Below are positions 1-10,156 of a DNA stretch of 64,000 bases, one piece after another. Within the stretch, counting starts at the first letter, position 1, and each line of letters starts with the position of its first letter. Source of the stretch: Bolinopsis microptera (taxonomy: Eukaryota > Ctenophora > Tentaculata > Lobata > Bolinopsidae). Location: assembly GCF_026151205.1 (NCBI RefSeq), contig NC_087081.1, forward strand, positions 6,131,246 to 6,195,245. The letters are read 5' to 3'. The position numbers and the translations under genes were made by a program. The notes under the pieces are model-generated. The model had not been told where the DNA came from. It was given only the letters and a program-made list of their open reading frames with translations, and ran no database searches.

Positions 1-403
1 GCAACTAGCGTGTTATCAGATCCGTGGCCCACTGTAGCCACGATCTGACCAGGTGCCATTACACCTCCACTATTAGAAACCATGGGTACTGGCATAGCCA
101 TTATCTGAGGAGATGATGACGTCATCATTGGTCCTGATGACGTCATCATTAGAGAGGGAGATGACGTGATGATCATGCCGCTTTGAGGTGAGGTTAGGAG
201 AGGTTGGAGGAGGTTGGAGCTGCACTGAGATGAGGTTAGGGGAGTGTTTGAGACGAGGGGTGGGAGGTCGCTGACAACAGTCGTGTTGGGTGGTAAACTG
301 TCTAATTCAGAGGTAAACGGTAAATTCGCTGAGGTTTGAGGTTGGGTGTATGAGGTTTGAGGTTGAGAGTCTTTTTCTTTCATTGATTCCGCTTTTATTT
401 CAC
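1..403 (-). CDS. FLYWCH-type zinc-finger protein, 3'-most visible exon (partial)
   Basis: Read on the minus strand, an acceptor (branch-like CTAAC, then CCACACCAG) at 404-405 opens an exon with no stop codon to the window edge. It begins with two bases of a split codon, which fits the phase of the exon at 1093-1258 (joined codon GGT). It encodes a low-complexity Ser/Thr/Pro/Gln/Met-rich stretch with repeats such as MMTSS, typical of a disordered transcription-factor activation region. No domain is recognisable here. The acceptor, frame and codon phase are seen directly; the role is inferred from the zinc finger five exons upstream. Confidence 0.72.
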
Positions 404-1092
404 CTGGTGTGGAAAATTGGGGTTAGTTATAACAGTGAAGAGCGTTATTTTATCATACATTTTATGATCGTTCGTTTCGTGGATACAATCTCGATATCAA
501 CTGTACAGTCACATATATCTCAGCTATTAAATTGAACACACCAAAAACTAGTCCTAGATATTTTTAAATCCGCCAAATTGCATGTTAAAAGGGTGCCAAG
601 AACTATAAATGTTTCGCACTTGAAGTTGAAGCCACTGTTTTACCGAGAAATAATTTCATCGAACTAACTCTGCGTCATTGAGTTTGAGTGGTAATTTATA
701 GCAATGTCTCGGCTGCGTTTAGTACTGGGTAAAAAGCGACCAGTGCACTTCTTGAAAAGTAGGGTCTGACGGGAGATGAACTATATTTTTTCTGACACAC
801 GGCAGCAATTAACCAATCAGTCAATTCAACCATGCAGACCAATCAAAACCAAGGGTCACGTTTCAAAACAAATCGTACATCTCTTCATGTTCACAGGACA
901 ATTAATCTGCTCTAGCTAAATAACGGTTTAGCCATGTCTCGGCTACAAAGCTATCCCCAAACGCGGGGTCTAGTGTCGGGGGAAGTGAACAATTTTTTCC
1001 TGACAGCGAAACCCCAATCAGCTTCCAAGGTCCAGCATTGACCTATCAATCTAATCCTAGAATCACTGTAATAATCCCAAAACTTCACTAAC

Positions 1093-1258
1093 CTTCCCCA
1101 CTTGGTCCCATCAGACTATTCACAAGGTCTTGCAGAAGGTCTGGCTCGTTTATCAACTTTTGTAACACATCCTGCAATTCCTCATTTATTCTGGATGTTT
1201 CCGAGCTCAATTCTGTTCTGGAATCTTCTTCTTCGCATTCCTCGCTCTGTGAAACGTC
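1093..1258 (-). CDS. FLYWCH-type zinc-finger protein, acidic exon
   Basis: This 166-bp exon is bounded by an acceptor (CACTCAAACAG) and a donor (GGAAG/GTTAGT). It starts in phase 0 and ends in phase 1, matching both neighbours. It encodes an acidic Glu/Asp/Ser-rich segment followed by a predicted amphipathic helix containing DVLQKLINEPDLLQDLV. The Leu-rich spacing suggests a protein-interaction helix, but I recognise no named domain. It lies between the exons at 2971-3074 and 1-403 of the same gene. Confidence 0.75.
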
Positions 1259-1736
1259 CTGTTTGAGTGGTATCAAATAAGATTAATAGCCACTCATTTA
1301 AGATCCATTTTAATTCCCATATTCAATGGTTGTTCACATATCCGAAAGTTTACCACTATCAGATTGGAATTTAGTGGAATCCGAATTAATATCATTCTAG
1401 AGGGTAAAATTAAAATTCTGATTACGTAATCAACAGCAATCCGTCATCATTCGGAAACCCAAATTACGTAATATTACGTAATATGTTAACAACCCTTAAC
1501 ATATGACTTGAAAATTGGATGTTGGGAGACTTAATCTGTCAATTCATTTTGACAAACTGAAGTGCCGCTACAGACTACGCCGATTATTACCATCATATTC
1601 GCACTCTTAAAACCCGCATTACTTAAATAAAATTATATTCGAGACTTGCGAAGAGCTCTGCAGTGACCCGGTGACCGTTAAACGAACGAGCAATTTGTCC
1701 ATTTCAGCGAGTGATCATCAGATCATGTGACCCAAT

Positions 1737-1806
1737 CACGAGGTGTCATGTTAACCTGGTGATGAATCACGTGGTGTCATGGCAACCTGGTGATGAATCA
1801 CGTGAC
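1737..1806. repeat. 31-bp tandem repeat, about 2.2 copies
   Basis: AATCACGAGGTGTCATG and the following bases recur after 31 bp with three changes, and a third partial copy ends in AATCACGTGACC. The later copies contain CACGTG. It lies in the intron between the exons at 2971-3074 and 1093-1258. Confidence 0.7.
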
Positions 1807-1967
1807 CAGTCGTATGAGATGTTAAAGTTTATGCCATACTGGGAACCTTCCTCAACCCATTATCTCGACAAGTCGACACGAGGCATTTAATTGGAAGGGG
1901 ATAAAATCTTAAACTGTTATAATATAGCGATTGGGAGTCGTTAGTGCCGTTGAGTCACGGTGTGGCG

Positions 1968-2167
1968 GAGAGGGATTTAATGATTGGTGTATGCAGCAAA
2001 GTTGAGACACTAAATAAGAATTAAGCAAGCTTGAGAGGGATTTAATGATTGGTGTATGCAGCAAAGTTGAGACACTAAATAAGCATTAAGCAAGCTTGAG
2101 AGGGATTTAATGATTGGTGTATGCAGCAATGTTGAGACACTAAATAAGCATTAAGCAAGCTTGAATT
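1968..2167. repeat. 65-bp tandem repeat, three copies
   Basis: Units beginning GAGAGGGATTTAATGATTGG start at 1968, 2033 and 2098 and differ at only two or three bases. A truncated fourth start follows at about 2169. It is intronic, with no coding content. Confidence 0.9.
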
Positions 2168-2970
2168 TGAGAGGGAATGTCGAGATCGGTAGCTATATGG
2201 GTTATATAGTAGTGTTGAAAGTATTAAAACAAATAATTTGAGATCATGAATACGATGTTGTCACATTGAAACGTTGAATAGGTAATTCCTTTCCTCATAA
2301 GATTGGTAAGTGCCTTTTTCAAACGGGATCAATAGAAATTTACCCAAGAAAACACAGTAATGAATATGATATATAATTGCATATAAATGAGCTTCACGAT
2401 AACTGCTTGACATTTCCTCATTTCAAAAGTTCAAATAACCCGCAAGTTATCGATTTCTTCTTAAGCTTGCTAGTAGATATAATATAGAGTGTTAAATCAA
2501 ATTACATAAATCGAGACGATATAGGTATATCTGTTGCCATTTTACTGAGACCACGACATTAACTTTAATATGACTTCCCGTATAGTAACCGAAGACATCC
2601 AGAAACTTTTAAATTTAAGTTGCTATCTCAAAGCTTTCATATTTTTTGACGAAAATAGCTTTTTTAAAAAGAAAGGTGCAGGCCACACCCACTATAAACG
2701 ACGACACCTTTTTACTTTTACAAAATCTAAGTTGGATCCATATCTGCGACCCTTCAAATTTTTCAGCAATTCTGACTAGAATTAGTATTACGTACGTTAT
2801 TTAAGGGTGACCTGTGGGTAATGAGTCAGCTGGCCCACCCTGTAGCTGAAGAAGTGATTAAACAAGTGATATGTCACATACTCAGAGCAGGTTATATTTC
2901 TTGAAAGCCATTAATTCTATCAAGTTCTTCTTAAATAATAAAAACATAAAATGATAACCAAGATTCTGAC

Positions 2971-3074
2971 CAGTATAGAAGATATATCAGGCGCGTTGTT
3001 ATCTACGTCCAGTATGATATCCTGTGTTTCCACTTCCGGTTGTAGTGATGTGGATGATACTGAGCGTGATCTAC
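2971..3074 (-). CDS. FLYWCH-type zinc-finger protein, linker exon
   Basis: A 104-bp minus-strand exon with a good acceptor (TAACCTCTGCAG) and a weaker donor (ATACTG/GTCAGA). It begins with two bases of a split Ser codon started by the exon at 4138-4234 and ends in phase 0, joining cleanly to 1093-1258. The peptide has a basic RSRSVSSTS start, a possible phosphorylation-rich stretch, then an acidic/hydrophobic stretch (QDIILDVDNNAPDISSIL). The perfect phase chain is the main evidence. Confidence 0.72.
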
Positions 3075-3496
3075 CTGCAGAGGTTATCAACATCATCACA
3101 CTGTAATTCTAAGATTAATTCTTATATAAATATATCTGGCGGGGAGGTAAAGGGGAGTTGACACTATTTGTTGTATTTAGTGCAGGCTCCAAGCAGAGCC
3201 CGCAAGAAAGGCCCTGACCCAGCTGAGTTGAACACATGTACTAATGTACTAATGTATCCTTTGTGCTATTGGACGGAGAATACATGATGTGCTGTATCTT
3301 AATTATCGGTGTGGTCTTTGATCGCCGCTACAACCACTCTAATTGGGACAAGTTTGGAATCAAGGAGCAGTTCTGCTTCACCAAGCCGTTTTGTCACTTC
3401 ATATATTTATCATCAAGTTGCTTTGTCACTTTGTCGCTTTGTCGCATGTTAGCTCACTCATATCTCGTGATGTTGGTGTGTAACAATGCAGGTAAA

Positions 3497-3700
3497 TGTT
3501 TTGTTGTTTGGGGACCGGTTTTTGGTACCCGGCCAATGTTTACAAAATAATATAATACATAACAATATAATTTTATTTAATATGCGTGAATATGAAATTG
3601 AAAATGTTGATTACGTCTATTCATTAAAAACAAAAACAGAAACTTTAAAAATTAAAACTTGTATATCATGATTTATTAACATAGTGACAATTAATTTGAT
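3497..3700 (-). mobile_element. LINE 3' end, 5'-truncated copy
   Basis: The segment from 3497 to about 3550 matches the 3' end of the LINE fragment at 15452-16600 (TTTGTTGTTTGGGG, a short hairpin, then CAATGTTTAC and an A/T-rich tract), in the same orientation. Similarity fades after about 60 bp, so the right boundary is a guess. On the minus strand it ends CCCCAAACAACAAAA. A nearby 95-residue ORF (3263-3550) and the segment at 3181-3235 show no convincing coding signal. Confidence 0.45.
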
Positions 3701-4137
3701 TTGATACGACAGATGATCACACGCACTGTTTTATAAGCTACTTGTGTCAGATTACTGATCTAAATCCTTCCTTGGATTGAGTCTAGGTTTTAGCTGCATT
3801 GAATTATGTAGATTTTAAGGAGTATGATCGCAGGTGTACTTTGTGGCACACTTACACCACTTAGCAATGATTGTGGCCCTTAAACAACAGTTTGTGATCT
3901 ACTCTCAGGAATTACTAAATAGGGTATTTAGGGGCTATGTAGATAAGCAGGCTAACCAGAAGAAGGCAGACTCAGTGATTATCTACAAATCTACATAATT
4001 GCACCTGAAACCGAATCTACAGTGCGTCTGACGAATAATATAGGCGGTAAAACCACTTTTAGTATGATAATTAGTAAAGATCGTTAATTAGCGAGCACTA
4101 CTGAATAGCGGTTATGTTTATAGGAAAAGAGACTTAC

Positions 4138-4234
4138 TTTCAGATTTCCTATTTTTTAGAAGAGTAGGCAGGTCTTGATCCAAATCCATCGTGTATTCGG
4201 GACTGTTCAGTTCCTTTATCAACTCCCGGCGTAT
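4138..4234 (-). CDS. FLYWCH-type zinc-finger protein, helical exon
   Basis: A 97-bp exon bounded by CTTACAG and CTGAAA/GTAAGT (strong donor). It starts in phase 0 and ends in phase 1. The peptide contains RRELIKELNSPEYTMDLDQD followed by LPTLLKNRK: a helix, a turn and a second short helix. It directly follows the LK..A helix encoded by 4714-4775. In FLYWCH proteins a similar helical linker follows the HNHP motif (family knowledge). No catalytic residues are expected. Confidence 0.75.
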
Positions 4235-4496
4235 CTGTAAGCAGATTATATGTTGTAACGTGATGCCCTTAGGTAAGGTAACACAAGACACGTGATACTC
4301 GCTAGTTATCGGCTAGGTCACGTGCCTCGTGATATCTGTACTCATGAATTTGAAGGGTTTCTAAGAAAAGTTTTGCGGATTTGAAATATGATGACTATTT
4401 GTGACTAGTTTATATTGGTGCTAAAACTCTAAAAGTAAGCTGAACGACGCTGTCAGAAATGGTGGAAAATTAATACAAGAGTTGCTCTTGAATTCT

Positions 4497-4713
4497 TGAA
4501 CGGTACCTAACAGTGTTAAACGGTACCTTAAACAGTACTTAACGGTACCTTGTAACCCCCCCCCCCCCTTAAACGGTTTCTTGTAACCCCCCCCCCCCTT
4601 TAAACGGTACCTTGTAACCCCCCCCCCCTTAAACAGTACCTTGTAAACCCCCCCCCCCCCCCCCCCCCTTAAACGGCACCTTGTAACTGTTTTTACCTTG
4701 TAACTGTTCTTAC
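4497..4713. repeat. Intronic minisatellite with poly-C tracts and repeated donor-like ends
   Basis: Units of the form AAACGGTACCTTGTAA are separated by C runs of about 13, 12, 11 and 21 bases (4556-4668). Next to the exon, a 17-bp motif (ACCTTGTAACTGTTCTT) is repeated three times at 4680-4727, overlapping the exon end. In the sense (minus) direction each unit reads ACAAG/GTA, like the exon 4714-4775 donor, and the C runs become G runs able to form a G-quadruplex in the pre-mRNA. Confidence 0.8.
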
Positions 4714-4775
4714 CTTGTAACTGTTCTTAGCACCAGTCTTCAGCTTCCTCATTAACTCTATCGTCCTAGCCTCAC
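4714..4775 (-). CDS. FLYWCH-type zinc-finger protein, post-finger helix exon
   Basis: A 62-bp exon bounded by GTGTTTTAG and GTTACAAG/GTAAGA. It completes a Gly codon begun by the zinc-finger exon and encodes twenty residues (EARTIELMRKLKTGAKNSYK). An EAR....L..LK..A helix right after HNHP is a recurrent arrangement in FLYWCH and MULE-derived zinc fingers. The exon end and its donor are tandemly duplicated downstream (17-bp copies), so two or more further donor-like sites lie within 35 bp and donor choice could vary. Confidence 0.78.
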
Positions 4776-4940
4776 CTAAAACACATTACCTTTATAAGCT
4801 CGTGATTTGAAGCAAGCAATTTATTCGACTTAGTGTATACTGTTGAAGTCGTTATATTTTGCTACAGTTTGATAAGTAAATGAATAATTTCGCAAGTCGT
4901 GAAATCAAGTTCTCAAGTTAAGTGATCGAAAAGTTCAAGT

Positions 4941-5590
4941 TGAGATTTGATAAAGCTCACAGCCATTTATTGAACTGTTTCAATTTCGTGTGCACTCAGA
5001 TTGAAAATAGTCACGTGACCTGTGAAATGACTCATTTCAACTGTGAAGTGTGAGTTCAATATTTGATTGGTGGTTTCTAAGAAAAATTAGAACTATTCTG
5101 ATTTAGGAGGGTGATTATGACCGAATCACCTAATTTAAGATGGTGATTATGACTGACTCAACTAATTCAAGAGGGTGATTATGACTGACTCGCCTAATTC
5201 AGGAAGGTTATTATAACTGGCTCACATAATTCAGGATGGTGATTATGATTGGCTCACCTAATTATGACTGGCTCACCTAATCTAGGAGGATGATTAAGTT
5301 GAGATTTGATAAAGATTTGATAAAGCTCACAGCCATTTATTGAACTGTTTTAATTTCGTGTGCACTCAGATTGAAAATAGTCACGTGACCTGTGAAATGA
5401 CTCATTTCAACTGCGAAGTGTGAGTTCAATATTTGATTGGTGGTTTCTAAGAAAAATTAGAACTATTCTGATTTAGGAGGGTGATTATGACCGAATCACC
5501 TAATTTAAGATGGTGATTATGACTGACTCAACTAATTCAAGAGGGTGATTATGACTGACTCGCCTAATTCAGGAAGGTTATTATGATTGG
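4941..5590. repeat. 370-bp direct duplication
   Basis: The block starting TGAGATTTGATAAAGCTCAC at 4941 recurs at 5311 with very few changes (for example CTGTGAAG to CTGCGAAG). It runs through the first units of the 32-bp array until about 5220 and 5590. This shows that the array grew both by unit duplication and by a larger segmental step. Confidence 0.85.
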
Positions 5591-6312
5591 CTCACCTAAT
5601 TCAGGATGATGATTATGACTGGCCCACCTAATTTATGATGGTGATTATGACTGGCTCACCTAATTCAGGATGTTAATTATGACTGGCTCATTTAATTCAG
5701 GATGATGATTATGACTGGCTCACCTAATTTATGAGTTTATGATGGTGATTATGACTGACTCACCTAATTCAGGATGGTGATTATGACTGACTCACCTAAT
5801 TCAGGATGATGATTATGACTGGCTCACCTAATTGAGGATGGTGATTATGACTGACTCACCTAATTCAGGATGGTGATTATGACTGGCTCACCTAATCTAG
5901 GAGGATGATTATGACTGACTCACCTAATTCAGGATAGTGATTATGACTGACTCACCTAATTCAGGATGGTGATTATGACTGACTCACCTTATTGAGGAGG
6001 GTGATTATAACTGGCTCACCTAATTTAGGAGGGTGATTATGACTGGCTCACCTAATTTAGGAGGGTGATTACTGATTATGACTGGCTCACTTAATTTAGG
6101 AGGGTGATTATAACTGGCTCACCTAATTTAGGATGGTGATTATGACTGACTCACCTAATTCAGGATGGTGATTATGACTGACTCACCTAATTTAGGATGG
6201 TGATTATGACTGGCTCGCCTAATTTAGGATGGTGATTATGACTGGCTCACCTAATTCAGGATGGTGATTATGACTGGCTCACCTAATTTAGGAGGGTGAT
6301 TATGATCCACAG
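5088..6312. repeat. 32-bp tandem array built from an exon/donor junction
   Basis: Roughly 35 imperfect copies of a 32-bp unit (GATTATGACTGGCTCACCTA plus 12 bases). Read on the minus strand, every unit contains CTAAATTAG/GTGAGCC, identical to the last codons and 5' splice site of the exon 6283-6411. The first unit is the real exon end. Because 32 is not a multiple of three, use of a different copy changes the reading frame. Confidence 0.92.
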
Positions 6313-6411
6313 TTATCTCCACATGATCGCTAGTACTACCCTCACAGTAGTAAACCCTTGTATAACAGTTCAGCTTGTACTTGGCTCTACAGGCCCAAGT
6401 AGAGCCTTTAC
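6283..6411 (-). CDS. FLYWCH-type zinc-finger exon (DNA-binding half finger)
   Basis: A 129-bp exon with acceptor AACTTCCTCAG and donor AAATTAG/GTGAGC. It encodes a TWAC...C...Y.C segment ending in DHNHPPK, the W-C-C-HNH pattern of the C-terminal half of a FLYWCH zinc finger (WRKY/GCM1-like fold), a DNA- or protein-binding module of nuclear proteins. The first half of the finger must lie in an upstream exon that I did not find. The donor is the first copy of the 32-bp repeat array that fills the next intron, so dozens of near-identical donors follow it. The start is phase 1 and the end is phase 1. A GCM/WRKY-like finger is an alternative label. Confidence 0.75.
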
Positions 6412-8890
6412 CTGAGGAAGTTTAGTGTAATTTGAGATTGAGCAGAAGTGCAGGGTTATAATAGCTCGGTGTGTATTATTAGTATAATAGCCCATATTAG
6501 GGGTTACAGGTATAATATAGTTATTATTATAGGTGGTGTTGTGTGATTAATAGGGGTGTAGTCAGTTTAGTGGGGTACTGGCCGGGTTAAGTTTGTCGAG
6601 CAAACTGAGGTGAAATCTCACCAATAGGAGTGATGAAACAATAAGTTGGTCGGTTAAAGCAAATATTTAAATTTCCAAGATCCTATATTTGCTAATGCCT
6701 AGTCGATCTTAACATGCAGTTTATATATATAGATCTTGAATATAAATACTAGGAAAAAGAGCTACTTTATTAATCAGTAATAAGGGTAAAACAGGGCAAA
6801 ATGATGATATAACGACACGTTAAATCTATAACTAACCAGTTTCTCTCAGGTAATTGTAAAGATAACCATCCTGATCTATTAGAATCTTTCCACCACGCTG
6901 AGATTTCAGTATCTTCTTGAAAATAGGCATGATTCCGGGGTGGTTCCAACTGGGAGAACCCTTTAATTGTTGGGCTGTTATAGCAGTTATACAGGTCATA
7001 CATTACAAGACACATTATATATTCATGTCTTTTCAACACCATGCGGACGCGTGTTTGGATTTCAAAATTGCTTATGTCATTACACTCTTTATATGGGATC
7101 AATACGATTTATTAGCCGATGAAACTTAATTTAGTTGGACAATAATAGCTGCTGAAATGAGTAATTAAGCACCCGGATTGAACAAACACGATGGGAAAGT
7201 TTCACAATGCTAGCAGGATAAGGTGAAAGGGGACGGCTACAATAGAGGGAGTCTAATTCGCACAACGAAACAAATACACCTAGCCACACAAGAGACCAGC
7301 TCTGCTCAAGATATCACCCTTTAACCCGGCGATGGGCTCTCACTGGTCCATACAGGTCACATGATCTTACTTGAGCTGGTCACGCGCTCGCGTACTGTCA
7401 CGTGTTAGCGATCAGCTGAGTCACACGCGCACTTAGCCGGCCTATATGCGAACTGGCACGTGGGGTCACGTGACCGCGTGGTCTCATCACCTGACCACTC
7501 GCGTGGCTCATTACGGCTATTAAAAGTTGGAAATATGCTCTGCCTCGCTGTCTAGAGTCACGTGACTATCGCGAGAACACTGATGACCAATATACTGGCG
7601 GGTTGCTACCGTACTCGCTTATATAGGGAAAACATTATATATTGCGAAATTGAACCAGGTGTCACGTGTTACTGGACTGCCAATCCGATCGCTCTGTTCA
7701 GGTAGCGTGATCAGCTGAATGGACGAATTTTACTAAGAGAGGATTATACACATTATATAATATACGGAGAGTGTAGTTATGAGCTATAAGCTTTAAGATG
7801 CATTGGTTAGCATAATCTCCATATTTGGTGAGGACACGTGACCAAAGCTTATACCATATGCGAGGATTGCTTGCGGAGGTGGACGCGATCCTGCTCCCAG
7901 GATTTGCTAGTTCGTTCACTTCAGGATAATTTCACCTGTCCAAGTGCTGTTGAATATTTGATGTTTAGGGAGGTGAGATGTTTTCATAATTTGGTGGCCA
8001 TCACACGTAATTCACTCATCTGCAGCGTATTTAATATGCTGGTTTCGTATCGAGCCCCCACAATTGGTTGGTTGGAATCCCGTGGTGCGGCTACTGTGGC
8101 CTTATTGGCTGGTTTATCATTATGTCAAGTGGTGTGTGTATGTGTGTGCATACAGTCCTATTCACTATTGTCATTGATTAATTTGGATCAGTATCACGTG
8201 TTCAACTTCATACACGGCCGATGACAGACGCTGCAATAAGATTAAGAGGCGTTTTTTGTTCTAACCATGAAATTTCCTTGAAAGGAAACAACCACAAAGC
8301 ATGAATGGTCTTTAAATCAGTCTTTAAAATGAGAACTCAGTGAATATTTTCGTAACGCACGATCATATTTATTCCAAAAATTCGAGTCGGTAATGTTTCA
8401 ATGAAAATTCGATATCTTTGACGGATTTTAACACCGCGTACACTGTCGTGAACTTAAAGTTAATGTACTTGTAGCTAATATATGCAAGTCATTGAATAAC
8501 TTATCGGCTATAATTCGGTCGAGGTCGACTAAAATAACGATGGACTAAATACAAATTTGGGCGGTTAAAAGTATAATGTGCGGCCGTTTGCGTCCACGTA
8601 CGTTACAGTGTAACGTACACTTACACTTTACAGGACTTAACTTATCAGACTTTATTTGAACGGACATTATGTGAACGCTGAAAGCCCTAGCGTTCATTTT
8701 TTATTTCTGTCAAAGTTAAAGTCTGTTCAAATTTCCCCCAAAAGTATTCCTCTACAAACATTTCAATTTTCATCTTATAGGGCCGGCCGCATGACTACTT
8801 TTTCATTACGAATTTGAAAGGTTTTGAAATATCTTCGAGCGTTCATAATCATATTAATGTCTGTTTAGAATTATGGTCGTTCACAAATTA
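6412..8890. other. No gene identified
   Basis: A 5' exon with the first half of the FLYWCH finger is expected on the minus strand but was not found. ORFs at 6770-7102 (-), 7698-7919 (-) and 7838-8224 (+) lack codon bias or motifs. A possible plus-strand microexon (7925-7972, between TTCACTTCAG and GTGAGATG) is too short to trust. The block 7390-7840 holds the CACGTG cluster. GTACGTTACA-G-TGTAACGTAC near 8597-8617 is a short inverted repeat. Confidence 0.5.
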
Positions 8891-9094
8891 CAGTAAACAG
8901 TAAAACCCCGATTTACTGCAAACCCCGATTTACTGCGAACCCCGATTTGGTGATTTACTGCAAACCCCGATTTGCCGCGGCTATTTCCTTCCCCCAAATA
9001 GGGCTTAACATGTATATTGTAAGCAACTGCAAAACATCGATTTACCGCTGAGGTTTCCTTTCCCCCAAACTCCGCGGTAAATTGGGCATTACTG
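8891..9094. mobile_element. pogo/Tigger-like MITE (about 204 bp)
   Basis: The segment starts CAGTAAACAGTAAAACCCC and ends TTGGGCATTACTG, flanked by TA on both sides (8889-8890, 9095-9096). The ends are imperfect inverted repeats: CAGTAA..CCC..ATTTAC.GC against the reverse complement of GCGGTAAATTGGGCATTACTG. A TA target duplication and CAGT termini are typical of Tc1/mariner-pogo elements. Internally, AACCCCGATTTACTGC is repeated several times. No ORF is present. Confidence 0.6.
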
Positions 9095-10052
9095 TAATAC
9101 GTCCGATAAGGTATAATATTGCAATATAAATATATTATAATCCTAAAATCAGTGCAGTTCGATCACATCTCCATTTTATCAAACTTTTCTTTCAAACCCT
9201 GGTACGGTGTCGACCAAAAGCCTAGTTTACAAATCCTTGAGGGTAAAACAGATCACTGGACGGATTTACGTCTTTATATATTGGTCAATTACATTTACAA
9301 GATTTGTCGAAAAGTTGGTTGAAAAAACAATTGAACGATGTTATTTTCGTCCAATACTATTTTGCCCACTTGAAGTTGACCGGTACCAGACGTGCTTCTC
9401 GTCAGAAACAACGAGCGGACTCGGAGCCAATCACTGCGCCCACCCTTACACCCTAAAAAATTCCACTACTCTGGCAATTGCACTGAACCATTTAATTGTG
9501 TAAATAGTTATACTTACTAAGTCTAAGTGAAAGTCTAACTATATTCACTTAGTGTTGATTTAGTAATAGTATTAACTTTTGACCCTGCAGCATTTTTGAT
9601 TGAAAGTCTTGTTTCGATTTTATTTTATCGATTCAACTTCAAGTTGGGCATTGTAAGTGTAACCGAATTACAAACTTAAACTAGGGTGTTTCGTTTAACG
9701 GGTGCATTAGCATACTCGTTAAATATTTGTTCAAGACTGTCGACTAGTCCAACTCAGCGCGCGTCTTGGTACGGTTATAGGTTATAAATATAAACCTACA
9801 ATTTCATGACATTGTTTCGTTTGACTCTAATCGTAATAAATTACATTTTTATTAAATCTTTGTATTACTACTACTACTCTGTATGTAATAGTACCAGTAT
9901 TATTTTGTTTCACGTCGCGTCGTGACCCCCACTTTTATTTCACTTATAGTGCCAGTGAGTGTCAGTCGTAGCTATAGTCGCGTCGTATTGCCAGATTCGC
10001 GAGAAATTTCAGGTGCAATAATTGAACGAAAAGAACTCGATCTAGATAGTTA
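9095..10052. other. No gene identified
   Basis: AT-rich sequence with scattered short ORFs (9119-9322, 9207-9503, 9922-10221 on plus) that show no motif, splice support or codon bias. I see no RNA gene or recognisable mobile-element boundary here. Confidence 0.5.
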
Positions 10053-10090
10053 CTGCGTGTGTCATGGTATATATACCATGACACACGCAG
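10053..10090. repeat. 38-bp perfect palindrome
   Basis: CTGCGTGTGTCATGGTATA is followed directly by its exact reverse complement with no spacer. The DNA could extrude a cruciform. It lies 67 bp left of the TIR element at 10157-11020 and is not part of its terminal repeat. Confidence 0.95.
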
Positions 10091-10156
10091 ACTCTATATA
10101 TACTTATTATATATTATATATAGTAATAGAGTCACATTTAGAAGGTTCTAGACTAT

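Larger units (their letters stand above)
1768..8200. promoter_or_regulatory. CACGTG (E-box) rich region across and 5' of the FLYWCH-type gene
   Basis: The palindrome CACGTG occurs at 1768, 1799, 4289, 4319, 5012, 5382, 7399, 7457, 7467, 7559, 7663, 7835 and 8195. That is thirteen copies in about 6.4 kb, where random sequence gives one or two. Several are in the extended TCACGTGA form bound by USF/MITF/Max-type bHLH-ZIP factors. The densest block (7399-7835) is also locally GC-richer and lies 5' of the minus-strand gene, so it is a candidate promoter or enhancer. Some copies (1768/1799 and 5012/5382) lie in duplicated DNA. Confidence 0.4.

Noticed and set aside
3181-3300. Plus-strand exon (APSRARKKGPDPAEL)
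   Set aside because: Lies in an intron of the minus gene, donor absent, and no continuation in frame after a stop within 35 codons.
5088-6312. CRISPR array (regular ~32-bp repeats)
   Set aside because: Units are head-to-tail with no unique spacers, in a eukaryotic intron, and derive from an exon/donor junction.
7838-8224. 128-residue plus ORF
   Set aside because: Biased by a TGTGTG run, no domain, no splice support, antisense to another equally unsupported ORF.
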